Shown: in pieces, positions 42,353 through 52,798 of the stretch
Layout of the letters: each line of letters starts with the position of its first letter
Numbering within the stretch: position 1 is the first letter of the stretch
Assembly (NCBI RefSeq): GCF_029840925.1
Contig: NZ_JAOCDM010000010.1
Location: 19,894 to 83,893, forward strand
Direction: 5' to 3'
Length of the DNA stretch: 64,000 nucleotides
From: Pseudomonas sp. GD03858
GTDB lineage: Bacteria > Pseudomonadota > Gammaproteobacteria > Pseudomonadales > Pseudomonadaceae
Position numbers and translations under genes: made by a program
The notes under the pieces: generated by a model
Databases searched by the model: none
Seen by the model: the letters and a program-made list of their open reading frames with translations, nothing else
Told to the model about the DNA's origin: nothing

Positions 42353-43780
42353 CTAAAGGCTCAGCAACCCCGAATACAACGCGTATGCGGCCAATCCTGC
42401 CCCTACCAGCACCGCAGCGAATATCAGCTTCTCCAAACGGGTGAACAATGCCTGCCCCTGTTCGCGCTTGGCCCGGGCGAACAGGATCACCCCAGGGGCA
42501 TAGAGCAACGCCGACAGCAGCACGTACTTGAGGCCACCGGCGTACAGCAGCCAGACCGCATACAGCAACGCGACCAGCGCGATCAGCAGGTCCTTGCGGC
42601 GCAATCCGGCCTGCCCCTGGTAGCCCTCGCCGCGCACGGCCAGCAGCACGGCATAGGCCGCCGACCAGAAATACGGCACCAGGATCATCGACGACGCCAG
42701 GTAGATCAGGCTGGTATAGGTGCCCGCCGAAAACAGCGTGATCAACAAGAAGCCCTGGATCATCACATTGGTCAGCCACAGGGCGTTGGCCGGCACCTGG
42801 TTGGCGTTCTCCCGCGCCAGGAACCGCGGCATGGTCTTGTCGCGGGCGGTGGCGAAGAGAATCTCCGCGCACAACAGCGCCCACGACAGCAAGGCGCCCA
42901 GCAGCGACACCGCCAGGCCAATGCTGATCAGCAACGCCCCCCAGGGCCCGACGATATGCTCCAGCACCGAAGCCAGCGACGGGTTCTGCAACCCGGCCAG
43001 CTCCGGCTGGGTCATCACCCCCAGCGACAGCACATTGACCAGCACCAGCAATGCCAGCACCCCAAGAAAGCCGATCACGGTGGCCTTGCCCACGTCCGAA
43101 CGATGCAACGCGCGCCCCGAGTAGACACTGGCGCCCTCGATACCGATGAACACGAACACAGTCACCAGCATCATGTTGCGCACCTGCTCCAGCACGCTGC
43201 CGAACTTGGGGTTGCTCAGGCCCCAGATATCGCGGGTGAAGATGTCGGCGCGGAAGGCGACGGCGGCGATGACGATGAAGATCAGCAGCGGCACCACCTT
43301 GGCCACGGTCGTCACCTGGTTGATGAACGCCGCTTCCTTGATGCCGCGCAGCACGAGAAAGTGCACGGCCCACAGCAGCAGCGAGGCGCAGCCTATGGCC
43401 AGCGGCGTGTTGCCCTCGCCAAACACCGGAAAGTAGAAGCCCAGGGTACTGAACAACAGCACGAAATAACCGACGTTGCCCAGCCAGGCGCTGATCCAGT
43501 AGCCCCAGGCCGAGGAAAAGCCCATGTAGTCGCCGAACCCGGCCTTGGCGTAGGCATACACCCCCGAGTCGAGTTCGGGCTTGCGGTTGGCCAGGGTCTG
43601 GAACACGAAGGCCAGCGCCAGCATGCCCACCGCGGTGATGCTCCAGCCGATCAACACCGCACCGACATCGGCGCGCGCGGCCATGTTCTGTGGCAACGAG
43701 AAGATCCCGCCACCGATCATCGAGCCGACCACCAACGCGATCAGCGCGCCAAGGCGCAGCTTTTGTCCGGGTTCGCTCAT
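42353..43780 (-). CDS. arcD: Arginine/ornithine antiporter, second paralogue
   Basis: This 475-aa inner-membrane protein of the APC superfamily has about 12-13 hydrophobic segments and starts with GALIALVVGSMIGGGIFSLPQNMA. It is the same length as, and closely similar along its whole length to, the ArcD encoded at 44207, and is transcribed in the opposite direction. It should exchange arginine or a related amino acid for ornithine; a different specificity from the first copy is possible. Its control region does not show an obvious ANR box of its own. Confidence 0.88.
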   Translation of the reverse strand: MSEPGQKLRLGALIALVVGSMIGGGIFSLPQNMAARADVGAVLIGWSITAVGMLALAFVFQTLANRKPELDSGVYAYAKAGFGDYMGFSSAWGYWISAWLGNVGYFVLLFSTLGFYFPVFGEGNTPLAIGCASLLLWAVHFLVLRGIKEAAFINQVTTVAKVVPLLIFIVIAAVAFRADIFTRDIWGLSNPKFGSVLEQVRNMMLVTVFVFIGIEGASVYSGRALHRSDVGKATVIGFLGVLALLVLVNVLSLGVMTQPELAGLQNPSLASVLEHIVGPWGALLISIGLAVSLLGALLSWALLCAEILFATARDKTMPRFLARENANQVPANALWLTNVMIQGFLLITLFSAGTYTSLIYLASSMILVPYFWSAAYAVLLAVRGEGYQGQAGLRRKDLLIALVALLYAVWLLYAGGLKYVLLSALLYAPGVILFARAKREQGQALFTRLEKLIFAAVLVGAGLAAYALYSGLLSL

Positions 43781-44206
43781 GGGGTTCCCCGTGCGCGGGC
43801 ACGCGTAAACGAATTAAGCAGCATGAATGTTACAAGTTTCTTATTAAATCAAGCCATTAAAAGCTATAGCACTCATAACAGAGTTGTCTATAGCCGCCAC
43901 CTGTTAAAAATGACAGTTGCCAACTATTTGGCAACTCGCCTAAACCTGTCGCTGTTTACTGTGAAAAATTTGCGAAACGCCTAAAAGTGTCTAACTTCAC
44001 AGTTCGCAGGCAAAACGGAGCGTTTGCTCTGGATGGACACGGAGGTGCCAGCGCACAAGGCCTGCGGCAGAGCTGTCGGCATCCTCCAGGAGACGCATGA
44101 AGGATTTTTCACACCTTCATGCAGGCATGAACTGATCTAAGTCAGCTAATGATCCCGGCGTCAGATTTATTCTGAAGCCAACTTTCTCCTGGTACGGAGT
44201 CGTTAA
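43781..44206. other. 426-bp divergent control region of the two arcD genes
   Basis: An AT-rich half near arcD2 (43805-44000) contains a perfect 8-bp inverted repeat GTTGCCAA-CTAT-TTGGCAAC (43916-43935). Nearer arcD1 lies a 9-bp inverted repeat GCATGAAGG/CCTTCATGC (44095-44122) and the ANR-like box. No additional ORF is convincing. Confidence 0.6.
44132..44145. promoter_or_regulatory. ANR (FNR-type) box upstream of arcDABC
   Basis: CTGAT-CTAA-GTCAG matches TTGAT-N4-ATCAA at 7 of 10 positions, keeps the TGAT/TCA core, and is centred 68 bp before the arcD start. ANR activation of arcDABC under low oxygen is established in pseudomonads. Confidence 0.65.
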
Positions 44207-45634
44207 ATGTCTGATTCTCCCGGAAAACTAAAACTGGGTGCGCTCGTCGCACTTGTCGTCGGCTCGATGATTGGCGGCGGGATCTTCTCGTTGCCGCAGA
44301 ACATGGCGGCCAGCGCCGGCGTCGGCGCCGTGCTGATCGGCTGGGCCATCACCGCGGTGGGCATGCTCACCCTGGCCTTCGTCTTCCAGACCCTGGCCAA
44401 CCGCAAGCCCGATCTGGATGGCGGGGTGTATGCCTACGCCAAGGCCGGATTCGGCGACTACATGGGCTTTTCCTCGGCCTGGGGCTACTGGATCAGCGCC
44501 TGGCTGGGCAATGTCGGCTACTTCGTGCTGCTGTTCAGCACCTTGGGGTACTTCTTCCCGATCTTCGGCGAGGGCAACACGCCAGCGGCGGTGATCGGTG
44601 CCTCGATCCTGCTGTGGGCCGTGCACTTTCTCGTGCTGCGCGGCATCAAGGAAGCAGCGTTCATCAACCTGGTCACCACCGTGGCCAAGGTCGTGCCGCT
44701 GGCGCTGTTCGCCCTGATCTGCCTGTTCGCCTTCAAGCTCGATGTGTTCACCGCCGACATCTGGGGCGTGGGCACGCCGGAGCTGGGCAGCGTGATGAAC
44801 CAGGTGCGCAACATGATGCTGGTCACCGTGTGGGTGTTCATCGGCATCGAGGGCGCGAGCATCTTCTCCTCCCGTGCGGAAAAACGCTCCGACGTCGGCA
44901 AGGCCACGGTCATCGGCTTCGTCACCGTGCTGCTGTTCCTGGTGCTGGTCAACGTGCTGTCGCTGGGCGTGATGACCCAGCCGGAGCTGGCCAAGCTGCA
45001 GAACCCGTCGATGGCCGCGGTGCTGGAGCACGTGGTCGGCCACTGGGGCGCGGTGCTGATCAGCGTCGGCCTGATCATCTCGCTGCTGGGCGCCCTGCTC
45101 TCGTGGGTGCTGCTGTGCGCCGAGATCATGTTCGCCGCCGCCAAGGACCACACCATGCCGGCGTTCCTGCGCCGCGAGAACGCCAACCATGTGCCGGCCA
45201 ACGCCCTGTGGCTGACCAACGCCATGGTGCAGATCTTCCTGGTCATCACCCTGTTCTCCAACAGCACCTACCTGTCGCTGATCTACCTCGCCACCTCGAT
45301 GATCCTGGTGCCTTACCTGTGGTCGGCGGCCTACGCCTTCCTGCTGGCCTGGCGCAACGAGACCTACGAACAGGCCCTGGCCGAGCGCAAGAAAGACCTG
45401 ATCATCGGCGGCATCGCCCTGGTGTATGCCATCTGGCTGCTGTACGCCGGCGGCGTGAAATACCTGCTGCTCTCGGCCTTGCTCTATGCCCCTGGCGCGA
45501 TCCTGTTCGCCAAGGCCAAGCGTGAGGTCGGCCAACCGATCTTCACCAGCGTGGAAAAACTGATCTTCGCCGCCGTGGTCGCGGGCGCCCTGGTGGCGGC
45601 CTACGGCCTGTACGACGGCTTCCTGACGCTCTGA
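44207..45634 (+). CDS. arcD: Arginine/ornithine antiporter
   Basis: This 475-aa inner-membrane antiporter imports arginine and exports ornithine for the arginine deiminase pathway. It has about 12-13 hydrophobic segments and begins GALVALVVGSMIGGGIFSLPQNMA. The start has GGAG 8 nt upstream. It is the first gene of arcDABC, 33 bp before arcA. Confidence 0.95.
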   Translation: MSDSPGKLKLGALVALVVGSMIGGGIFSLPQNMAASAGVGAVLIGWAITAVGMLTLAFVFQTLANRKPDLDGGVYAYAKAGFGDYMGFSSAWGYWISAWLGNVGYFVLLFSTLGYFFPIFGEGNTPAAVIGASILLWAVHFLVLRGIKEAAFINLVTTVAKVVPLALFALICLFAFKLDVFTADIWGVGTPELGSVMNQVRNMMLVTVWVFIGIEGASIFSSRAEKRSDVGKATVIGFVTVLLFLVLVNVLSLGVMTQPELAKLQNPSMAAVLEHVVGHWGAVLISVGLIISLLGALLSWVLLCAEIMFAAAKDHTMPAFLRRENANHVPANALWLTNAMVQIFLVITLFSNSTYLSLIYLATSMILVPYLWSAAYAFLLAWRNETYEQALAERKKDLIIGGIALVYAIWLLYAGGVKYLLLSALLYAPGAILFAKAKREVGQPIFTSVEKLIFAAVVAGALVAAYGLYDGFLTL

Positions 45635-45667
45635 ACCCCACGTCTTCGCTTTACAGGAGGATTCACC

Positions 45668-46921
45668 ATGTCCACTGAGAAACAGAAATACGGCGTTCAT
45701 TCCGAAGCCGGCAAACTGCGCAAAGTGATGGTCTGCAGCCCGGGCCTTGCGCACAAACGCCTGACCCCGAGCAACTGCGACGAGCTGCTGTTCGACGATG
45801 TGATCTGGGTCGACCAGGCCAAGCGCGACCACTTCGACTTCGTCACCAAGATGCGCGAGCGCGGCGTCGATGTGCTGGAAATGCACAACCTGCTGACCGA
45901 CATCGTCCAGCAGCCCGATGCGCTGAAGTGGATTCTCGACCGCAAGATCACCTCCGATACCGTCGGCGTCGGCCTCACCAACGAAGTGCGCAGCTGGCTC
46001 GAAGGCCTGGAGCCACGTCACCTGGCCGAGTTCCTGATCGGCGGCGTGGCCGGTCAGGACCTGCCGCAGAGCGAAGGCGCCGACGTGATCAAGATGTACA
46101 ACGACTACCTCGGCCACTCCAGCTTCATCCTGCCGCCGCTGCCCAACACCCAGTTCACCCGCGACACCACCTGCTGGATCTACGGCGGCGTGACGCTCAA
46201 CCCGATGTACTGGCCGGCGCGACGCCAGGAAACCCTGCTGACCACCGCCATCTACAAGTTCCACAAAGAGTTCACTGGCGCCGACTTCCAAGTCTGGTAC
46301 GGCGACCCGGACAAGGACCACGGCAACGCCACCCTCGAGGGCGGCGACGTGATGCCGATCGGCAAGGGCGTGGTCCTGATCGGCATGGGTGAACGCACCT
46401 CGCGCCAGGCCATCGGCCAGCTGGCGCAGAACCTGTTCGCCAAGGGCGCGGTGGAGAAAGTCATCGTCGCCGGCCTGCCCAAGTCCCGCGCCGCGATGCA
46501 CCTGGATACCGTGTTCAGCTTCTGCGACCGCGACCTGGTCACGGTCTTCCCGGAAGTGGTCAAGGAAATCGTGCCGTTCATCATCCGCCCGGACGAAAGC
46601 AAACCGTATGGCATGGACGTGCGCCGCGAGAACAAGTCGTTCATCGAGGTGGTCGGCGAGCACCTGGGGGTCAAGCTGCGCGTGGTCGAGACCGGCGGCA
46701 ACAGCTTCGCCGCCGAGCGCGAGCAATGGGATGACGGCAACAACGTGGTGGCCGTGGAGCCCGGCGTGGTCATCGGCTACGACCGCAACACCTACACCAA
46801 CACCTTGCTGCGCAAGGCCGGGATCGAGGTCATCACCATCAGCGCCGGCGAGCTGGGCCGGGGCCGCGGCGGCGGCCACTGCATGACCTGCCCGATCGTG
46901 CGCGACCCCATCGACTATTAA
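45668..46921 (+). CDS. arcA: Arginine deiminase
   Basis: This 417-aa cytosolic enzyme hydrolyses arginine to citrulline and ammonia. It shows the substrate motifs [12 protein letters not shown] and EGGDVMPIG, and the catalytic Cys in [19 protein letters not shown] near the C-terminus. AGGAGG lies before the start. It is the second gene of arcDABC. Confidence 0.97.
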   Translation: MSTEKQKYGVHSEAGKLRKVMVCSPGLAHKRLTPSNCDELLFDDVIWVDQAKRDHFDFVTKMRERGVDVLEMHNLLTDIVQQPDALKWILDRKITSDTVGVGLTNEVRSWLEGLEPRHLAEFLIGGVAGQDLPQSEGADVIKMYNDYLGHSSFILPPLPNTQFTRDTTCWIYGGVTLNPMYWPARRQETLLTTAIYKFHKEFTGADFQVWYGDPDKDHGNATLEGGDVMPIGKGVVLIGMGERTSRQAIGQLAQNLFAKGAVEKVIVAGLPKSRAAMHLDTVFSFCDRDLVTVFPEVVKEIVPFIIRPDESKPYGMDVRRENKSFIEVVGEHLGVKLRVVETGGNSFAAEREQWDDGNNVVAVEPGVVIGYDRNTYTNTLLRKAGIEVITISAGELGRGRGGGHCMTCPIVRDPIDY

Positions 46922-46990
46922 CGCCCACCGAACCCGGCCACGCCCACGAGGCGGCGGCCGGACACCTCACCGAATCCAAGGAGAACCGTC

Positions 46991-48001
46991 ATGGCGTTCA
47001 ATATCCACAACCGCAACCTGCTCAGCCTCGAACATCACAGCACCCGCGAGCTGCGCTACTTGCTGGACCTGTCCCGCGACCTCAAGCGCGCCAAGTACAC
47101 CGGCACCGAGCAGCAGCACCTGAAGGGCAACAACATCGCCCTGATCTTCGAGAAGACCTCGACCCGCACCCGCTGCGCTTTCGAAGTCGCCGCCTACGAC
47201 CAGGGCGCCAACGTCACCTACATCGACCCCAACTCCTCGCAGATCGGTCACAAGGAGAGCATGAAGGACACCGCCCGCGTGCTCGGGCGCATGTACGACG
47301 CCATCGAGTACCGTGGCTTCAAGCAGGAGATCGTCGAGGAACTGGCCAAGTTCGCCGGTGTACCAGTGTTCAACGGCCTGACCGACGAGTACCACCCGAC
47401 CCAGATGATCGCCGACGTGCTGACCATGCGCGAGCACAGCGACAAGCCGCTGCACGACATCAGCTACGCCTACCTGGGCGATGCCCGCAACAACATGGGC
47501 AACTCGCTGCTGCTGATCGGCGCCAAGCTCGGCATGGACGTGCGCATCGCCGCGCCCAAGGCGCTGTGGCCCCATGACGACCTGGTCGAGCGCTGCCGCA
47601 AGTACGCCGAGGAAAGCGGCGCGCGCATCACCCTGACCGAAGATCCGAAAGCCGCGGTCAAGGGCGTGGACTTCGTGCATACCGACGTCTGGGTGTCGAT
47701 GGGCGAGCCGGTCGAGGCCTGGGGCGAGCGCATCAAGCAGCTGCTGCCCTACCAGGTGAACAAGGAGCTGATGAAAGCCACCGGCAATCCACGCACCAAG
47801 TTCATGCACTGCCTGCCGGCGTTCCACAACTCCGAGACCAAGGTCGGCAAGCAGATCGCCGAACAGTATCCGGACCTGAGCAACGGCATCGAAGTGACCG
47901 ATGACGTGTTCGAGTCGCCGGCGTGCATCGCCTTCGAGCAGGCAGAGAACCGCATGCACACGATCAAAGCGATCCTGGTGTCGACCCTGGCTGATCTCTG
48001 A
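46991..48001 (+). CDS. arcB: Ornithine carbamoyltransferase, catabolic
   Basis: This 336-aa enzyme converts citrulline and phosphate to ornithine and carbamoyl phosphate. The carbamoyl-phosphate motif STRTRC is near residue 56, and [10 protein letters not shown] marks the ornithine loop. The operon position indicates the catabolic isoenzyme. CCAAGGAG precedes the start. Confidence 0.96.
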   Translation: MAFNIHNRNLLSLEHHSTRELRYLLDLSRDLKRAKYTGTEQQHLKGNNIALIFEKTSTRTRCAFEVAAYDQGANVTYIDPNSSQIGHKESMKDTARVLGRMYDAIEYRGFKQEIVEELAKFAGVPVFNGLTDEYHPTQMIADVLTMREHSDKPLHDISYAYLGDARNNMGNSLLLIGAKLGMDVRIAAPKALWPHDDLVERCRKYAEESGARITLTEDPKAAVKGVDFVHTDVWVSMGEPVEAWGERIKQLLPYQVNKELMKATGNPRTKFMHCLPAFHNSETKVGKQIAEQYPDLSNGIEVTDDVFESPACIAFEQAENRMHTIKAILVSTLADL

Positions 48002-48010
48002 ACACCCAGT

Positions 48011-48101
48011 AGCGGCAAGCTACAAGCTGCAAGCTACAAGAAGAAGCGAGACCGCGTGCGATCCGTTTTTTCTTGTAGCTTGAAGCTTGCAGCTTGCCGC
48101 T
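48011..48101. repeat. Palindromic 7-bp-unit repeat between arcB and arcC
   Basis: A 33-nt left arm (48011-48043) and right arm (48069-48101) are complementary at about 30 of 33 positions. Both are made of AAGCTNC units. It is the same family as 7668-7796 and 9351-9437 and would fold as a long hairpin inside the arc mRNA. Confidence 0.85.
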
Positions 48102-48124
48102 CCAACCAGACAAGGACATTCCCC

Positions 48125-49054
48125 ATGCGTATCGTTGTTGCATTGGGCGGTAACGCCCTGCTGCGCCGCGGCGAACCGATGACCGCCGACAACCAGCGCG
48201 CCAATATCCGCACCGCCACCGAACAGATCGCCAAGATCCACCCCGGCAACGAGCTGGTCATCGCCCACGGCAACGGCCCGCAGGTCGGCCTGCTGTCGCT
48301 GCAGGGGCTGTCGTACAAGCCGGATGAAGCCTATCCGCTGGACGTGCTCGGCGCCGAGACCGAAGGCATGATCGGCTACATGATCGAACAGGAACTGGGC
48401 AACCTGTTGGCCTTCGAGGTGCCGTTCGCCACCCTGCTCACCCAGGTGGAAGTCGACGCCAACGACCCGGCGTTCAAGGATCCGACCAAGTTCATCGGCC
48501 CGGTCTACGCCAAGGACGAAGCCGAACGCCTGGCCAAGGAGAAAGGCTGGGTGGTCAAGCCCGACGGCGACAAGTACCGCCGTGTGGTGGCCAGCCCCAA
48601 ACCCAAGCGCATCTTCGAGATCCGCCCGATCAAGTGGCTGCTGGAGAAGAGCAGCATCGTGATCTGCGCCGGCGGCGGCGGCATCCCCACCATGTACGAC
48701 AAGAACCGCAAGCTCAAGGGCGTCGAAGCGGTGATCGACAAGGACCTGTGCTCGGCGCTGCTGGCCGAACAGCTGGAAGCCGACCTGCTGATCATCGCCA
48801 CCGACGTCGACGCGGCGTACATCGACTGGGGCAAGCCGACGCAGAAAGCCATTGCCCAGGCGCACCCCGACGAACTTGAACGGCTGGGCTTCGCCGCAGG
48901 TTCCATGGGGCCGAAGGTCCAGGCCGCCTGCGATTTCGCCCGCCACACCGGCAAGGTGGCGGTGATCAGCTCGCTGGAGAACATCGAGGACATCGTCAAG
49001 GGCACCGCTGGCACCCGGGTTTCCACCGCCAAGCTCGGCATCAGCTACCGTTGA
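48125..49054 (+). CDS. arcC: Carbamate kinase
   Basis: This 309-aa enzyme transfers phosphate from carbamoyl phosphate to ADP, the ATP-yielding step of the pathway. It begins [17 protein letters not shown], and [11 protein letters not shown] lies near residue 210. The start is ATG 48125 behind ACAAGGACATTCCCC; upstream codons lie in the repeat. Confidence 0.96.
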   Translation: MRIVVALGGNALLRRGEPMTADNQRANIRTATEQIAKIHPGNELVIAHGNGPQVGLLSLQGLSYKPDEAYPLDVLGAETEGMIGYMIEQELGNLLAFEVPFATLLTQVEVDANDPAFKDPTKFIGPVYAKDEAERLAKEKGWVVKPDGDKYRRVVASPKPKRIFEIRPIKWLLEKSSIVICAGGGGIPTMYDKNRKLKGVEAVIDKDLCSALLAEQLEADLLIIATDVDAAYIDWGKPTQKAIAQAHPDELERLGFAAGSMGPKVQAACDFARHTGKVAVISSLENIEDIVKGTAGTRVSTAKLGISYR

Positions 49055-49110
49055 ATGCGGTTGGCGGGTGCCTGGCACCCGCCGTTTTCAACCTTCCGAA
49101 GGAGTCTGCC

Positions 49111-49479
49111 ATGGCCCAGTACGCGCCCGGTCATGTACACATTGAGCGCACCGCGCTGAACACCAACGACCACAGCTACGACCTCAATATCGAATACGAG
49201 GCGGCTACCGACCCCAAGGAAGGCAGAGGTATCCAGTTCCACATGCATGGCAACATCGAGGGCAAGACCGTCGATGAGAAATTCTTCCTGGCCAAGGACC
49301 AGGTGCTGCCGAGCTTTCTGATGCAGTTGAGCCGCAAGGCCCAGTCGTACCTGCCGCCACCGAAGAAGTTCGAGAACCTCGGTTCGCCGCACAAGCTGTA
49401 TGACTACATGTTCGAAGACATTCGCACCAAGCTGGATGTGAAATCGGGCGACCCGATCAAGCCCGAGCATCTGGGGTGA
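49111..49479 (+). CDS. DUF5064 family hypothetical protein
   Basis: This 122-aa soluble protein with no signal peptide starts at ATG 49111 with GAAGGAG upstream. The patterns GHVHIERTALN and KLYDYMFEDIRTKLD are, as I recall, typical of a small Pseudomonas-restricted family (DUF5064) of unknown function. It is 56 bp after arcC on the same strand, so it may belong to the arc transcript. Confidence 0.75.
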   Translation: MAQYAPGHVHIERTALNTNDHSYDLNIEYEAATDPKEGRGIQFHMHGNIEGKTVDEKFFLAKDQVLPSFLMQLSRKAQSYLPPPKKFENLGSPHKLYDYMFEDIRTKLDVKSGDPIKPEHLG

Positions 49480-49481
49480 TC

Positions 49482-49592
49482 CTCGGGGCCGCTACGCGGC
49501 CCTTTCGCGACACAAGGCCGCTCCTACAGGGATCGCACGCACCTGTAGGAGCGGCCTTGTGTCGCGAAAGGGCTGCGCAGCAGCCCCGGCAA
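49482..49592. repeat. REP pair (GGAGCGGCCTTG class)
   Basis: Two REP units meet tail to tail directly after the DUF5064 gene. Confidence 0.95.
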
Positions 49593-49655
49593 TAGTGGGC
49601 TAGAACGACATCGCAAGGCATACTGTCGCCCTCCTCGGCTACTAACGCCTCCCCC

Positions 49656-51164
49656 ATGCGCATCCACGTCAGCTTCATCGACCGCGTCGGCATCACCCAG
49701 GAAGTCCTGGCCCTGCTCGGTGCCCGCAACCTCAATCTCGACGCCGTGGAGATGGTTCCGCCGAACGTCTACATCGATGCCCCGACCCTGAGCCCAGCCG
49801 TGCTCGAGGAGCTGCACGACGCCCTGTTCGAGGTCCACGGCGTGCAGTCGGTGCAAGTGGTCGACATCCTCCCCGGCCAACGCCGCCACTTGCAGCTCGA
49901 CGCCCTGCTCGCCGCCATGAGCGACCCGGTGCTGGCGGTGGACAGCGCGGGCAATGTGCTGCTGGCCAACCCGGCGCTGATCGCCCTGTGCGGACGCGAG
50001 TCGGCCGGGCGCTCGGTGGGCGAGCTGTTCAACGACCGCGGTTTGCTCCAGGCCCTGCTGGACAACAATTTCCACCTGCCCATGCGGGAAATGCAGCTCA
50101 ACGGCCAGAGCCTGCTGCTGGACGCCACGCCGATCACCAACGCCGGCGGGCTGCTCACCCTGTACCCACCCAACCGCATGGGCGAGCGCCTGTCAGCCCT
50201 GCACCACGACCATGCCGAAGGCTTCGACGCCATGCTCGGCGACTCCCCGGCCATCCGCACGCTCAAGGCGCGCGCCCTGCGCGTGGCCACCCTCGATGCG
50301 CCCTTGCTGGTGCATGGCGAGACCGGCACCGGCAAGGAACTGGTGGCCCGCGCCTGTCATGCCATCAGCAGCCGTCATGGCGCACCGTTCCTGGCACTCA
50401 ATTGCGCGGCGCTGCCCGAGAGCCTGGCCGAGAGCGAACTGTTCGGCTACGCCCCTGGCGCCTTCACCGGCGCCCAGCGTGGCGGCAAGCCCGGGCTGAT
50501 GGAGTTGGCCAACCAGGGCACGGTGTTCCTCGACGAGATCGGCGAGATGTCGCCGTACCTGCAGGCCAAGCTTCTGCGCTTTCTCAGCGACGGCAGCTTC
50601 CGTCGTGTCGGTGGCGACCGTGAGGTGAAGGTGGATGTGCGCATCATCAGCGCCACCCACCGCGACCTGGAACGCATGGTGGCCGAAGGCACCTTTCGCG
50701 AAGACCTGTTCTACCGCCTCAACGTGCTCAACCTGCAGGTACCGCCGTTGCGCGAGCGCGGCCAGGACATCCTCTCGCTGGCGCACTTTTTCATGCAGCA
50801 AGCCTGCACCCAGATCCAGCGCCCGCCCTGCCGCCTGGCCCCGGCCACCCATCCGGCGCTGCTGGCCAACCCCTGGCCGGGCAACGTGCGCCAGTTGCAG
50901 AACGTGATCTTCCGCGCCGCGGCCATCTGCGAGGGCAACATGGTGAACATCGGTGACCTGGATATCGCCGGCACTTCGGTCGCCCGTGGCCAGGATGGCG
51001 AGGTGGCGAGCCTGGAGCAGGCGGTCGGGGACTTCGAGCGGGAACTGCTGCAGCGCTTGTACGCCAGCTATCCCTCGACCCGACAACTGGCCGGACGCCT
51101 GCAGACATCGCACACCGCGATTGCCCAGCGTCTGCGCAAATACGGCATTCCAGGCAAGACCTGA
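49656..51164 (+). CDS. gcsR: GcsR-like (TyrR-type) sigma54-dependent activator
   Basis: This 502-aa regulator has an N-terminal ACT domain (residues 1-70, [20 protein letters not shown]), a PAS domain (about 80-170), a sigma54-interacting AAA+ domain (Walker A GETGTGKE 221-228, GAFTGA 268-273, Walker B FLDEIGE 291-297) and a C-terminal TyrR-type HTH ([24 protein letters not shown]). In P. aeruginosa, GcsR responds to glycine and activates the gcvH2 operon. Here the gcv operon with a sigma54 promoter lies 1.6 kb downstream, so the same role is likely. Confidence 0.88.
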   Translation: MRIHVSFIDRVGITQEVLALLGARNLNLDAVEMVPPNVYIDAPTLSPAVLEELHDALFEVHGVQSVQVVDILPGQRRHLQLDALLAAMSDPVLAVDSAGNVLLANPALIALCGRESAGRSVGELFNDRGLLQALLDNNFHLPMREMQLNGQSLLLDATPITNAGGLLTLYPPNRMGERLSALHHDHAEGFDAMLGDSPAIRTLKARALRVATLDAPLLVHGETGTGKELVARACHAISSRHGAPFLALNCAALPESLAESELFGYAPGAFTGAQRGGKPGLMELANQGTVFLDEIGEMSPYLQAKLLRFLSDGSFRRVGGDREVKVDVRIISATHRDLERMVAEGTFREDLFYRLNVLNLQVPPLRERGQDILSLAHFFMQQACTQIQRPPCRLAPATHPALLANPWPGNVRQLQNVIFRAAAICEGNMVNIGDLDIAGTSVARGQDGEVASLEQAVGDFERELLQRLYASYPSTRQLAGRLQTSHTAIAQRLRKYGIPGKT

Positions 51165-51316
51165 CTCGCGCCCGAGCCAATACGAAAAACCTGCGCAGCC
51201 TTTCAGAATTACCCTACAAGCAAACTAATACTTTCCGAATCCTGATACGTACCATGTCGACTCTGTTCGAGAGGCGCTTCCCAATGGCCTCCGCACCATG
51301 ACGAAGAGTACGTTGA

Positions 51317-52522
51317 ATGCTTGAGCTCGATTTTTACGGAACACTCGTAGCCGCCTCGCTGGTCCTTCTGCTCGGCCGTGGACTGGTCAAGCGCATTGGT
51401 TTCCTGCGCACCTACAACATTCCCGAACCGGTCGCCGGCGGCTTGATCGTCGCCCTCCTCCTGCTGGGGCTGCGCAGCTTCGAAGTCCGCGTCCAGTTCG
51501 ATACTTCACTGCAGTCGCCGCTGATGCTGGCGTTCTTCGCCACCATCGGCCTGAACGCGGACATCGCCAGCCTGAAGAAAGGCGGACGCGTCGTCGGCAC
51601 CTTCCTGCTGGTCGTCACGGGGCTGCTGCTGGTGCAGAACGCCATGGGCATCGGCCTGGCCAAGGCGCTGGGCCTCGATCCACTGATGGGGCTGCTGTCC
51701 GGTTCGATTTCCCTGTCCGGCGGCCACGGCACCAGCGCCGCCTGGGGCACGACCTTCAGCGAGACCTACGGCTTGGCCTCGGCCACCGAACTGGCCATGG
51801 CCTGCGCGACATTCGGCCTGGTGCTCGGCGGTCTGATCGGCGGCCCCGTGGCCCGCCTGCTGGTCAGAGGCATCCGCACGCCCGGTGGCGAACAGGTCAC
51901 GCCACAACTGCCGAAAGGTTTCGAGCAGCCGAACAAGGAGCGTCTGATCACCCCCTTTTCCCTGGTTGAAACCATTGCCCTGATTGCCGTCAGCCTGCTG
52001 GCCGGTTCGCTGCTCAACGGCCTGCTCCTGGGGACCGCCTTCGAGCTGCCGACTTTCGTCTGCGTGTTGTTCGTCGGCGTGCTGCTGCGCAACGCGCTAT
52101 CGGCGCTGGGCCTGTACCAGGTGTTCGAGCGGGAGGTTTCGGTGCTGGGCAATGTCAGCCTGTCGCTGTTCCTGGCGATCGCCCTGATGTCGCTGAAGCT
52201 CTGGGACCTGGCCTCCCTGGCCTTGCCGTTCCTGATGCTGCTGGCCATGCAGACACTGGTCATGGCCCTGTTCGCGATCTTCGTGACATTCAGGGTCATG
52301 GGGCGCAACTACGACGCGGCGGTATTGGCGGCCGGGCATTGCGGCTTCGGCCTCGGCGCCACGCCGACGGCCATCGCCAACATGCAGGCGGTCACCCATC
52401 GCTATGGTCCTTCGCAGCTGGCCTTCCTGGTCGTCCCCATGGTGGGGGCGTTCTTCATCGATATCATCAATGTCATCGTGATCAAGCTGTACCTGGCGTT
52501 ACCCCTGTTTGCCGCAAGCTGA
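51317..52522 (+). CDS. gltS: Sodium/glutamate symporter
   Basis: This 401-aa inner-membrane protein of the GltS family has about ten hydrophobic segments and the two reentrant-loop glycine-rich motifs (GSISLSGGHGTSAAWG near 135; GHCGFGLGATPTAIANM near 340). It imports glutamate with Na+. It lies between gcsR and the gcv operon. Confidence 0.93.
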   Translation: MLELDFYGTLVAASLVLLLGRGLVKRIGFLRTYNIPEPVAGGLIVALLLLGLRSFEVRVQFDTSLQSPLMLAFFATIGLNADIASLKKGGRVVGTFLLVVTGLLLVQNAMGIGLAKALGLDPLMGLLSGSISLSGGHGTSAAWGTTFSETYGLASATELAMACATFGLVLGGLIGGPVARLLVRGIRTPGGEQVTPQLPKGFEQPNKERLITPFSLVETIALIAVSLLAGSLLNGLLLGTAFELPTFVCVLFVGVLLRNALSALGLYQVFEREVSVLGNVSLSLFLAIALMSLKLWDLASLALPFLMLLAMQTLVMALFAIFVTFRVMGRNYDAAVLAAGHCGFGLGATPTAIANMQAVTHRYGPSQLAFLVVPMVGAFFIDIINVIVIKLYLALPLFAAS

Positions 52523-52633
52523 CGGCATCGACATGGATTGAAATCGATACACCGTATCGAAATCAATACACTCTCATTCGAATGCGCCTACGCAAGGGCT
52601 TGATCCCACAACGCTTTATAATCTCGGCCCCTG

Positions 52634-52651
52634 TGTAGCGATTTCGTTCCA
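52634..52651. promoter_or_regulatory. GcsR-like binding site upstream of gcvH
   Basis: TGTAGCG-ATTT-CGTTCCA matches TGTAACG-N4-CGTTCCG, the GcsR site as I recall it from P. aeruginosa, at 12 of 14 defined positions. It lies about 80 bp upstream of the sigma54 promoter. Confidence 0.65.
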
Positions 52652-52713
52652 AAGTAGTCATGACGACACAGCATAAATTTATTAAGTGATTGATTTAAAA
52701 GGATTTTTATAGA

Positions 52714-52730
52714 CTGGCCGCATTATTGCT
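52714..52730 (+). promoter_or_regulatory. Sigma54 promoter of the gcv operon
   Basis: CTGGCCGCATTATTGCT has the invariant GG (52716-52717) and GC (52728-52729) exactly 10 bp apart, matching TGGCAC-N5-TTGC. Transcription would start near 52741, 58 bp before gcvH. Confidence 0.82.
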
Positions 52731-52798
52731 AAGGGAATTCCAACCTTAAGAGCGCGGAGCCTACCGCGCCCAACGCCCCTGCTTCCCGAGGAATTCCC

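Noticed and set aside
52523..52798. Possible glycine riboswitch before gcvH.
   Set aside because: I could not find the paired aptamer pattern; a sigma54 promoter close to the start leaves only about 58 nt of leader.
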